Positions 17,514-25,146 of a DNA stretch of 64,000 nt are shown in pieces. The DNA lies in NCBI GenBank assembly GCA_963721445.1, contig CAVRIZ010000008.1, positions 186,001 to 250,000 on the forward strand, in the 5' to 3' direction. Each line of letters opens with the position of its first letter. The first letter of the stretch is position 1. A model generated the notes under the pieces. That model saw nothing but the letters and a program-made list of their open reading frames with translations. It ran no database searches and was not told the DNA's origin. A program made the position numbers and the translations under genes. Source of the DNA: DAIOEK01 sp963721445 (lineage in GTDB: Bacteria; Chloroflexota; Anaerolineae; Anaerolineales; Anaerolineaceae).

Positions 17514-19011
17514 GCGAAAATCGGGCATCTTATTACACCCTACCAGCTTGCCCGGACCGGATGGGATTGGTGACCTTGGACCAGAAGCGTATGTATGGCT
17601 CCAATTTCTGGCAGATGCTGGGATCGGACTCTGGCAAATTTTGCCCCTAGGACCGACAGGATATGGGGATTCACCTTACCAGTGTTTCTCCGCATTTGCT
17701 GGAAATCCTTATCTGATCAGCCCAGCGCTATTATTGGATCGAGGTTGGTTGGAGAGGAAGGATTTTGAAGATCGGCCAACTTTTCCTACTAACAGTGTGG
17801 ATTTTGGTCCGGTGATCCAATGGAAAAGTAAAATATTGAATAGAGCATTCGCCTCATTTCGGATGCATGCTACCGGAGAATCTATCTCCGGCTACCAGCA
17901 ATTTTGCTCAACCCAGGGATACTGGCTCGATGATTACGCATTATTCATGACCATTAAAGAAGACAATGGTGGCGTATCCTGGACTTCCTGGCCAGAAAAA
18001 ATGAGGAAGAGAGACCCGCAGGCATTAGACCAATTTCGCCGCCAGCACGCAGAAGAAATTGACCGCCAACGTTTTTTTCAATACTGTTTCTTTTCTCAAT
18101 GGAAAAGTTTGAAGGGATTTGCCAATAAAAAAGGCATATCGATCATCGGAGATATCCCGATTTTTGTCTCCCATGACAGCGCAGATGTCTGGTCAAAACC
18201 TGAATTATTCTCGCTCGATGAACATGGCAAACCAACGGTTGTGGCTGGAGTTCCACCTGATTATTTCTCTCCCACTGGTCAACTCTGGGGAAATCCGCAT
18301 TACCGATGGGATGTCCATCAAAATTCTGGATTCAAATGGTGGATAAACCGGATAAAAAATTGCCTGGAGACTGTGGATGTTATCCGCCTTGATCACTTCC
18401 GCGGGTTTGCAGGGTATTGGGAAGTACCGGCACATCTTCCAACCGCTGAGATCGGTGTCTGGAAGGTGGGTCCAGGTGCTTCATTCTTTGATGCTATATT
18501 AAATGAATTGGGAAGTCTTCCATTGATCGCAGAAGATTTGGGAAAGATCACGCCGGATGTAGTCACTCTTCGTGATAGTTTCAATTTACCCGGTATGAAA
18601 ATTCTACAATTCTCTTTTGGATCGGATGGAAAAGAACCGTTTCTGCCACATAATTACATCCAAAACTGTGTTGCCTATACAGGTACCCATGATAATGACA
18701 CCTCACTTGGTTGGTACAAAACTGCTCCAGAAGCACAGGCGGAGTATTGCCGGAAATATGTCCACAGCACCGGTCTAGATATCGCCTGGGACATGATCCG
18801 ATCTATCTGGAGTTCTGTTGCCGCGTACGCGATCGCACCAATGCAAGATTTCCTGAGGTTGAATGGAGATAGCCGGATGAATTATCCTGGAAGACCAGCA
18901 GGTAATTGGGGTTGGAGGATGAACGAAAACCAGATGAGCGCGGATTTGGCATTGGAGATTGCGGAATTAAACCAGGTCTACGGGAGAGGACCATCCAGGT
19001 TATTGGAATGA
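17503..19011 (+). CDS. malQ: 4-alpha-glucanotransferase (amylomaltase)
   Basis: A GH77 disproportionating enzyme that transfers maltodextrin segments; here it probably remodels glycogen or degrades its dextrins. Seen: SGILLHPTSLPGPDGIGDLG, SPYQCFSAFAGNPYLI, the nucleophile region DVIRLDHFRGFAGYW, LIAEDLGKITPDV with the acid/base Glu, and YTGTHDNDT. The frame opens at 17473, but the ATG at 17503 lies 6 bases after GGAGAAAA and fits the family start; it overlaps glgC by 11 bases. About 502 residues. Its last 34 bases overlap the converging permease gene. Confidence 0.94.
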   Translation: MLGERKSGILLHPTSLPGPDGIGDLGPEAYVWLQFLADAGIGLWQILPLGPTGYGDSPYQCFSAFAGNPYLISPALLLDRGWLERKDFEDRPTFPTNSVDFGPVIQWKSKILNRAFASFRMHATGESISGYQQFCSTQGYWLDDYALFMTIKEDNGGVSWTSWPEKMRKRDPQALDQFRRQHAEEIDRQRFFQYCFFSQWKSLKGFANKKGISIIGDIPIFVSHDSADVWSKPELFSLDEHGKPTVVAGVPPDYFSPTGQLWGNPHYRWDVHQNSGFKWWINRIKNCLETVDVIRLDHFRGFAGYWEVPAHLPTAEIGVWKVGPGASFFDAILNELGSLPLIAEDLGKITPDVVTLRDSFNLPGMKILQFSFGSDGKEPFLPHNYIQNCVAYTGTHDNDTSLGWYKTAPEAQAEYCRKYVHSTGLDIAWDMIRSIWSSVAAYAIAPMQDFLRLNGDSRMNYPGRPAGNWGWRMNENQMSADLALEIAELNQVYGRGPSRLLE

Positions 19012-19955
19012 TCTGTAGATTTTGATTGGTTCAAACTAACGATAAATATCCCCGAAAGCAAAACCAGAGCCCCTCCCAGTTTTAGTACGGAGGGGATTTC
19101 TCTGAATATGAACAATCCAAATATCGTTGATCCGATCGGTTCGGCGAGAAGTGCAATCGAAACGTAAGATGGCGAAAAATGTTTAAGTGACCAATTGAAA
19201 CTGGTATGACCGATTAACTGGGGAAAGAGAGCTAATCCTATTAACCAGATCAATCCCCCTTTTGGGAAAGAAAAGAACTGACTACCCGATAGAAGGCTCA
19301 TTCCGATCAGGAATATTGCCGCAACGCCATAAACGATTGTGATATATGGTGTAATCAAAATCGATTTTTGTACCTTTTTTCCGATCAATAAATATCCTGC
19401 CGCCATCCAGGAGCCGATAAGGGCAAGGAAATTTCCAAACAAAGGAGCGGACGCTTCTGTTGATCCAGCTCCACATACTAATCCCTTTACTGAAATTGAG
19501 CATTCTTCGCTGAAGGCAATGATCAATCCACCCAGTAGGGATAAAGTCAATCCATAGATAAATGGTTTGGAAAGCTTTTCGCGCTGAAAGAGGACTGAGA
19601 ATAAGCCAATCCAGATTGGAGTGGTGGTTACCAAAACAACAGAACTGGCAATGGAGGTGAATTCTAACGAGGTGATCCAACTTGCGAAATGAAGTGAGAG
19701 AATAAATCCGCCCAGGACACACCAGAGTAGAATGCGGTCGGGAATTAGTTTGAATTCTTGTCGCAATCTAAATATCGCAAGTGGCAGTATAAGATGATGA
19801 TCGAGAACAAGTAATCGATATGCGGCGATCTCAATCGAGCGAATCCCTTCACCCTGGGCTAATCGTACAAAGATCGCCCCTGTTGATGCAGCCAACACAC
19901 CGATAAACAGAATTAGGAAAGCCAGGTTATTTTTTGTCGTTCTCATCATCCACAT
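18978..19955 (-). CDS. EamA/DMT-superfamily permease
   Basis: This 325-residue membrane protein has ten predicted helices arranged as two EamA repeats (first beginning NLAFLILFIGVLAAS, second about residue 180). The signature GGALVLLSGIFIV closes the second repeat. Substrate is unknown; members export metabolites, amino acids or nucleotide sugars. The C-terminus overlaps the end of malQ on the opposite strand, which is unusual but compatible with both frames being intact. Confidence 0.85.
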   Translation of the reverse strand: MWMMRTTKNNLAFLILFIGVLAASTGAIFVRLAQGEGIRSIEIAAYRLLVLDHHLILPLAIFRLRQEFKLIPDRILLWCVLGGFILSLHFASWITSLEFTSIASSVVLVTTTPIWIGLFSVLFQREKLSKPFIYGLTLSLLGGLIIAFSEECSISVKGLVCGAGSTEASAPLFGNFLALIGSWMAAGYLLIGKKVQKSILITPYITIVYGVAAIFLIGMSLLSGSQFFSFPKGGLIWLIGLALFPQLIGHTSFNWSLKHFSPSYVSIALLAEPIGSTIFGLFIFREIPSVLKLGGALVLLSGIFIVSLNQSKSTDHSNNLDGPLP

Positions 19956-19965
19956 CGTGTTCAGC

Positions 19966-19994
19966 TTGACAAGGTTTCTTGCGATGGCTACAAT
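19966..19994 (+). promoter_or_regulatory. Promoter of superoxide dismutase gene
   Basis: Consensus TTGACA (19966-19971) and TACAAT (19989-19994) with a 17-base spacer, about 45 bases before the start codon. No obvious operator palindrome was seen. Confidence 0.75.
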
Positions 19995-20040
19995 CTAAAC
20001 CATACAAGTGATACATCAAACTGTTATAGGAGGAAACAGA

Positions 20041-20646
20041 ATGGCGTTTGAATTATCCCCACTACCCTACGGTTATGAAGGGCTTGAACCCTATATCGAT
20101 GCTCGGACAGTAGAAATCCATTATACCAAGCACCATGCAACCTACCTAAACAATTGTAATAAAGCGCTTGAAAAATACCCGCAATTTAGTAATCATACTA
20201 TCGAAACATTACTTTCTGACCTATCCATCTTGCCAGAAGATATTCGAACAGTGGTCAAAAACAATGGAGGTGGTTTCTATAATCACAACCTCTATTGGGA
20301 AAATATGCAGCCTCCTGTAGCCAGTGCACCATCAGGAAAGCTATTACAAAAGATCCTTGACTCATATGGTGATCTGGCAAAGATGAAAGAGGAGATGGAA
20401 AAGACTGGATTAGGACGGCTTGGCAGTGGATACGCATGGTTATGTCAGAAAACAGATAGCTCCTTGCAAATCCTGGCAACCCTTAACCAGGATTGTCCGC
20501 TGTCTGATGGATTAAAACCGCTTTTGGTAGTAGATGTTTGGGAACACGCCTATTACCTTAATTATCAAAACCGGCGGGCAGAATACCTTACAAATTGGTG
20601 GAATCTGGTAAACTGGACAGTAGTAAATAATCGGTTTGAATCTTAA
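20041..20646 (+). CDS. sodA: Superoxide dismutase, Mn/Fe family (Mn-type residues)
   Basis: Converts superoxide to hydrogen peroxide and oxygen. Metal ligands are His27 (HYTKHHATY), His82 (FYNHNLYW), and Asp and His in VVDVWEHAYYLNY. NGGG before the second His and Gln in LNQDCP are the positions that separate Mn from Fe enzymes, and both match the Mn type. AGGAGG precedes ATG 20041. 201 residues is normal. An isolated ferredoxin gene follows 20 bases later, so a common transcript is likely. This is oxidative stress protection expected of an anaerobe or facultative organism. Confidence 0.94.
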   Translation: MAFELSPLPYGYEGLEPYIDARTVEIHYTKHHATYLNNCNKALEKYPQFSNHTIETLLSDLSILPEDIRTVVKNNGGGFYNHNLYWENMQPPVASAPSGKLLQKILDSYGDLAKMKEEMEKTGLGRLGSGYAWLCQKTDSSLQILATLNQDCPLSDGLKPLLVVDVWEHAYYLNYQNRRAEYLTNWWNLVNWTVVNNRFES

Positions 20647-20666
20647 ACTATATTGGAGGAAAAGAT

Positions 20667-21077
20667 ATGACACACGTCATCACTGGTTTATGTCTTCGTG
20701 ATGGAGGCTGCGCTACGGTATGCCCGGTTGAATGCATCGTTCCTGGAAAACCTGTAGAGGAATGGCCTTGGTACTATATTGATCCTGATACCTGTATTGA
20801 TTGTGGCGCGTGTGTACCGGAATGCCCCTTTGCAGCAATTTTCCCTGAAGATGAAGTTCCTACCGCCTATAAGGCAAAAGGTGGAGAAAAAATGGCCGAA
20901 CCTGTCGGGACTGCTGGCTTCACAGAAGTCCATGATGGGACCGATCATCATGGCGATCTGGTTCATATTACATCCACCAAGACACTCAAGGCGGGTGAAG
21001 TCATCAATCTGACGCCAGCCACTGAAATAAATGCTGATTTTTATAAAAAAGGACCGGGATATAACGCGGCCAAATAA
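20667..21077 (+). CDS. Ferredoxin with two Fe-S cluster motifs and a C-terminal extension
   Basis: The first 60 residues form a bacterial-type di-cluster ferredoxin: LCLRDGGCATVCPVECI then CIDCGACVPECPFAAI. The spacing resembles seven- or eight-iron ferredoxins. About 75 further residues follow, with His- and Asp-rich stretch EVHDGTDHHGDLVH and no recognised motif, making it twice the usual length. It could donate electrons to a redox partner not in this window. GGAGG lies before the ATG, and a strong terminator follows. Confidence 0.87.
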   Translation: MTHVITGLCLRDGGCATVCPVECIVPGKPVEEWPWYYIDPDTCIDCGACVPECPFAAIFPEDEVPTAYKAKGGEKMAEPVGTAGFTEVHDGTDHHGDLVHITSTKTLKAGEVINLTPATEINADFYKKGPGYNAAK

Positions 21078-21088
21078 TAAATAACACA

Positions 21089-21122
21089 AAACTGGCAGAC
21101 CTCATCGTCTGCCAGTTTTTTT
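21089..21122 (+). terminator. Terminator after the ferredoxin gene
   Basis: Perfect 12-bp stem AAACTGGCAGAC / GTCTGCCAGTTT with loop CTCATC, then a long T run. Because of the flanking A run it can also act for the minus-strand gene ending at 21145. Confidence 0.9.
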
Positions 21123-21144
21123 ATCCCTATTAAGTTAACTCGGT

Positions 21145-21888
21145 TTATAGAGATTCTTCCGCAACCAGGGCAGCGCCGATGATCCCTGCATTATTTAAGA
21201 ATTTCGCAGGAACTATTTCCGCGCCCACTTCCAGATATTTCTGATACTGACCAAATTTATTGCTCACTCCGCCACCGACAATAATTAGATCTGGGTAGAT
21301 TAGGGAAACCACATACTTCATATAATTATTTAATCGAGATCCCCATTCTTCCCACGACAATTTCTTATCCTGTTTTACCGCTGCGGATGTCCGTTTTTCT
21401 GCATCCTTACCGCCCATCTCAAGATGTCCCAATTCTGTGTTTGGCAGGAGCTGTCCATTAACGAATATGGCAGAACCGATGCCGGTCCCAAGCGTGAGCA
21501 TTAGTACTACACCCTTTTCGCGACCTTTCCCTGCGCCGAGGCGCATTTCCGCCAGACCTGCCGCATCGGCATCATTTATCACCTTGACGGGTAATCCGGT
21601 TTTTTGGGAAAATAAATCATCGATATTGGTTCCAATCCAGCTTTTATTATGAAGATTTACAGCAGTCAAAACGACGCCATGCCGGACGACACCAGGAAAT
21701 CCCGATCCAATTTTCCCTTGCCAATTAAAATGGGTCGCAATTAAACCTATTGCTTCTGCAATAGGTTCAGGTTTGGCGGGAATGGGTGTATCCACTCTAA
21801 ATCGATCGCTGATCAAAGCGCCGGTTTCTGTGTCTACTATTCCACCTTTAATTCCAGAACCACCGATATCTACTCCTAAGACTTCCAT
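21145..21888 (-). CDS. ppgK: Polyphosphate glucokinase (ROK family)
   Basis: Phosphorylates glucose with polyphosphate (often also ATP). 247 residues with the ROK phosphate motif LGVDIGGSGIKGGIVD, SGFPGVV, the catalytic Asp region VINDADAAGLAEM, LTLGTGIGSA and ELGHLEMGG. The insertion KDAEKRTSAAVKQDKKLSWEEW is typical of PpgK and separates it from plain glucokinase. Last gene of a minus-strand run with mltG and ruvX. It supplies glucose-6-phosphate for the glycolytic and pentose phosphate enzymes encoded nearby. Confidence 0.9.
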   Translation of the reverse strand: MEVLGVDIGGSGIKGGIVDTETGALISDRFRVDTPIPAKPEPIAEAIGLIATHFNWQGKIGSGFPGVVRHGVVLTAVNLHNKSWIGTNIDDLFSQKTGLPVKVINDADAAGLAEMRLGAGKGREKGVVLMLTLGTGIGSAIFVNGQLLPNTELGHLEMGGKDAEKRTSAAVKQDKKLSWEEWGSRLNNYMKYVVSLIYPDLIIVGGGVSNKFGQYQKYLEVGAEIVPAKFLNNAGIIGAALVAEESL

Positions 21889-21909
21889 CCGCGCCTCCGT
21901 TGGACAATT

Positions 21910-23061
21910 TCATGGACAGGCATTTTGTATATGCTCATCCAATGTCTCTGAAAAATTATGCCGGCCAGATCCATCGCAAGCGGACCTAAAATAATAATAA
22001 TGTGTATCCGCGGGGAAGGCAACCGCATTCAAAGATTCAATTCCCGGGTTACAGATCGGTCCTGGTGGTAACCCATCCACCTGGTAAGTATTATACGGTG
22101 AATTGACCTGTAAGTCGGTCAAACTCAACGGTACTTTCCACCAGGTCTTTTTCTGGGAGTCATATCCTACTGCATATTGAACCGTCGGGTCCGTCTCGAG
22201 TCGCATTCCACTATTAATCCGATTATAGAAAACAGAAGCGATAATTGGCTTCTCCTCATCAATAACCGCTTCACGTTCAATGATCGATGCGAGAACTGCA
22301 GCCTGGTATAAACTGAGATTGTTCTTTTTAAACCCTTTTTCCATTTTATTCGTTATCGAACCATCAAATTGTTGGATCATATTGCGAACAAATGCTTGTA
22401 CCACGATATCCCTATCCAATGGATAGCTCACCGGAAATAAAAACCCTTCGAGAGATGGATATGAATTGTAAGGAGATGGAAGATCGGGAATATTACCCGG
22501 ATGTTCAACCTCGGCAAGAAATTCCTTGCCAGAAAAAGAGAAGTCATAACTCGCAAGGGAGGTAGCAATTTCCTCCGCTCTCCAACCTGGTAAGACAGAA
22601 AACTTAGTTCGATCTCCGAGGGAAGTGCAAAGTTTGTTTGCGATTTCAATTCCGGTCATCGCTGCAGAGAGATAATACTCTCCGCTCCGTATACAGCGAT
22701 CCTGCCCCCGATAAATCAAATAATTGATAAAAGTATCTGAAGAATTAATCAAGCCTTCCTGTTCGAGCCGCGCTGATATGGAATTGACGCTTTCAGATGG
22801 ATTGACCAAGAAAAGAATTCGTTCTCCGTTCAGATTCTGGGGGACTAGCAGCTTTTCTCCCGAGCTATATAATCGATACGAATACTGGAATCTCTGAAGA
22901 AAACTGAGCTCTTTGGATGGTGTTCCAAACCTATCTTCAACCTGTCCGGGAAGAAAAATGATGATCATCGCAGCGCCGAAACAACACACTAGGACGAAGA
23001 CCAGTAATAAAGGCAGATACCGGGCTGTTTTCTTTCGGTGTCTTCGATTGGGCTCGCTCAT
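21910..23061 (-). CDS. mltG: Endolytic murein transglycosylase MltG
   Basis: Cleaves nascent glycan strands at the membrane and sets peptidoglycan chain length. 383 residues: basic N-terminus, one transmembrane helix (about 13-33), a LysM-like region, then the YceG catalytic domain with the Glu in AAVLASIIEREAVIDEEKP, NSGMRLETDPTVQYA, SPYNTYQVDGLPPGPICNPG and DTHYYYF. Overlaps ruvX by 4 bases, the usual ruvX-mltG pair in this phylum and in Firmicutes. Confidence 0.93.
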   Translation of the reverse strand: MSEPNRRHRKKTARYLPLLLVFVLVCCFGAAMIIIFLPGQVEDRFGTPSKELSFLQRFQYSYRLYSSGEKLLVPQNLNGERILFLVNPSESVNSISARLEQEGLINSSDTFINYLIYRGQDRCIRSGEYYLSAAMTGIEIANKLCTSLGDRTKFSVLPGWRAEEIATSLASYDFSFSGKEFLAEVEHPGNIPDLPSPYNSYPSLEGFLFPVSYPLDRDIVVQAFVRNMIQQFDGSITNKMEKGFKKNNLSLYQAAVLASIIEREAVIDEEKPIIASVFYNRINSGMRLETDPTVQYAVGYDSQKKTWWKVPLSLTDLQVNSPYNTYQVDGLPPGPICNPGIESLNAVAFPADTHYYYFRSACDGSGRHNFSETLDEHIQNACP

Positions 23062-23468
23062 CGGATCTGATCCAAATATCGTTGAAGGATAACTACCGCT
23101 GCAATTGCATCCCGATGACCTTTTCGGTTTTTCCGGGATAGCCCCATCTCGACAGCTGCTTCCTGTGCCTCGTTAGTGGATCCATATTCATCGATCATGG
23201 TGACCGGTATTTTGCTGAGATTGCATATCTCTTCTGCTAACCGATTTGCCCTTCGCCCGGATGGTGTTGCATACCCATCATCATCCAGGGATTGCCCTAT
23301 CACTATCATCTCCGCTGAGGCATCAGAAACGACCTTTAGAATGGCTTGAGCGTCGCCTTCCAGGGAAGTATGATGAATTATCCCAAAAGGATTCGCAATC
23401 ATCCCTGTATCGTCGCTGATTGCCATACCAATTCGTTTTTCGCCCGGATCTACCCCGATTACACGCAT
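23058..23468 (-). CDS. ruvX: Holliday junction resolvase-like / pre-16S rRNA nuclease YqgF
   Basis: 136 residues of the YqgF/RuvX family, which matures the 5' end of 16S rRNA. RNase H-like motifs are VIGVDPGEKRIGMAISD, VIGQSLDDDG, DEYGSTNEA and KGHRDAIAAVVILQRYL with the last Asp. Starts right after the broken baseplate-J-like gene and overlaps mltG. Confidence 0.93.
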   Translation of the reverse strand: MRVIGVDPGEKRIGMAISDDTGMIANPFGIIHHTSLEGDAQAILKVVSDASAEMIVIGQSLDDDGYATPSGRRANRLAEEICNLSKIPVTMIDEYGSTNEAQEAAVEMGLSRKNRKGHRDAIAAVVILQRYLDQIR

Positions 23469-23469
23469 A

Positions 23470-24955
23470 TCATTGCACCTTCACATCGAACCGGGAAAGT
23501 AAAAAGGGAAACCACGGCCAATCTTTCGGTTTCATATCAACCTCAATACTGGAAATCTGAGGAAATCTGGAGTTAATGCGCTGCAGTGCTTGTGCAACGG
23601 CCTGACCCCGCAGCAACGCGAATACATCCTCTTTAAGAATCGATTTCCAGGTCTCCTTCTCAATACTTATAACACACGGGTAAGTTTCTGTATCTCTTCC
23701 GGTATTGCAATGCAATTCGAGTGATGATCCATCAACTGGAGCGACTTCATCACCCTTCAAAAGACTGAGTGCGTAACCTGATTGAGATAATTTGCCAATC
23801 CGTTTCTGGACACAGAGAATATCCTCGTCGTTACAGTCATTTCGAGTGTTATCGTATTACCCGGTTTGCCCACCTCGGGGAAGTATTCCTCAACAAGGAT
23901 ATCTTGCAATAGGTAACTTTGTTCCAGCAAAAGCTGATCAGATTCAAGTGATTTCTCAAATTGTAAGATTACCTTTTGCCGGATGGCTTCGAGAACCTCT
24001 GCCCGAATTGTATTACGATCTAGTGCGTCTGGCGAACTCACCTGGCGGCTTAATCCGCCCGTTATAGGTAAATCATTCCTGACCTTTAATTCAGTACCTT
24101 GAATGGAATTTATTTGTTGAATTGATCCGATATCCACATTGCCAGCTTCCCCCGCGATCCGAGCTTTTATAGGGACTTCCGCTTCAGAGCCAACTTTTCC
24201 TTCCAATATTGCCTCCCCAGTTGTGTCATATGCGATCGATTTATCTCCCCCCGTCGAAACAATCGTCCCCTCCGAAATAACCTGGGAAAGATCGGTCATA
24301 TTTGTAAAAATAACTGTTCCCTGAGCATGATCAACCGGGATAAGCGTTGTTTTATTCACTGGATTGGTTTTCACAATGGAGATGTTCTCAGAGTGTACAC
24401 TGGCTGGAATATTTCCAGAGATCGTCAATTCAGTAAATACAGGACTGATTTGTACTGGGATCGCAACATCTCTCCCGGGTCCGTAAAACGTTCAATCTGA
24501 TTTGACTAGTGGGAATCAACAATACCATGAATATGGCAAGAAGAACAATAAACAATTCCGGCTGTGATCATTTTTACCGGTCGAGACACTTCATTCTCGC
24601 GTGAAGAGATTGGCTTGGTTAGTTTTTTGTCTGTATTGGTTCGTTTTTGACGTTCGTAAATACCCGATGGATTAATCTTCCATTGGTCATCGTTCGCAGC
24701 CGAAATATCCTCAAAAATCTGGATTTCCAATCCCTGACAGCTTAATCGGGTATGTGGATTGATTGTGATCATCCCAATCTGTTTTCCACCTTGGTTACTT
24801 TTTCGGAGGAGCTGTTTTAAAACCATCTCTTCAGAAAGCCACGGGAATGATCCGGTATCTTCAAGGGCAAGGCGGGAGGCATTCGCCAAATTGATCTTAT
24901 CCAATAGGGAACTTAGATTATCGTAAGTTTCAATTCGGATGACCTGGATCTTCAT
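23470..24955 (-). pseudogene. Baseplate-J-like membrane protein gene, broken by three frameshifts
   Basis: Four open segments join into one protein of about 490 residues. The N-terminal 110 residues have no recognised motif (KIQVIRIETYDNLSSLLDKI). A transmembrane segment follows (VLLAIFMVLLIP in a different frame, near 24510-24545), then a Baseplate_J-like domain (TISGNIPAS, AQGTVIFTN, EAEVPIKARIAGEAGNVDIG, LKVRNDLPITGG) and a C-terminal part (LSQSGYALSLLKGDEV to FPFLLSRFDVKVQ). Extra bases are inferred in AATAAAC at 24547-24553 and in the A run at 24484-24489, and a missing one near 23791-23793. Despite the domain name, the chromosomal versions in Chloroflexota sit in housekeeping operons; here it precedes ruvX. 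It could be intact if the shifts are sequencing errors. Confidence 0.68.
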
Positions 24956-25093
24956 ATCTTTGCGATTATACATGAATATCGGTCAGAGGATTATCTGTTC
25001 AGTCTGGAACAGTGGCTAGGATATGTAGATGGTACATGTTTGAGAAAGAAATACCCACGAATATTACGTGCTAAGTTGGGATGGAACAAGAAA

Positions 25094-25124
25094 CCAGCCA
25101 ATGAAGGAGCTTTAAATTGGCTGG
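25094..25124 (-). terminator. Hairpin terminator after tal-pgi
   Basis: 9-bp inverted repeat CCAGCCAAT / ATTGGCTGG with a 13-base loop, followed on the minus strand by TTTCTTGTT. It lies between the end of tal-pgi and the start of the baseplate-J-like gene. The rest of 24974-25146 shows no gene. Confidence 0.6.
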
Positions 25125-25146
25125 ATATTCGGATAATTAACCACAA

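Noticed and set aside
23470..24955. Prophage remnant, from the baseplate-J-like domain
   Set aside because: No other phage gene is present, and the gene sits in an operon with ruvX and mltG and has a membrane anchor.
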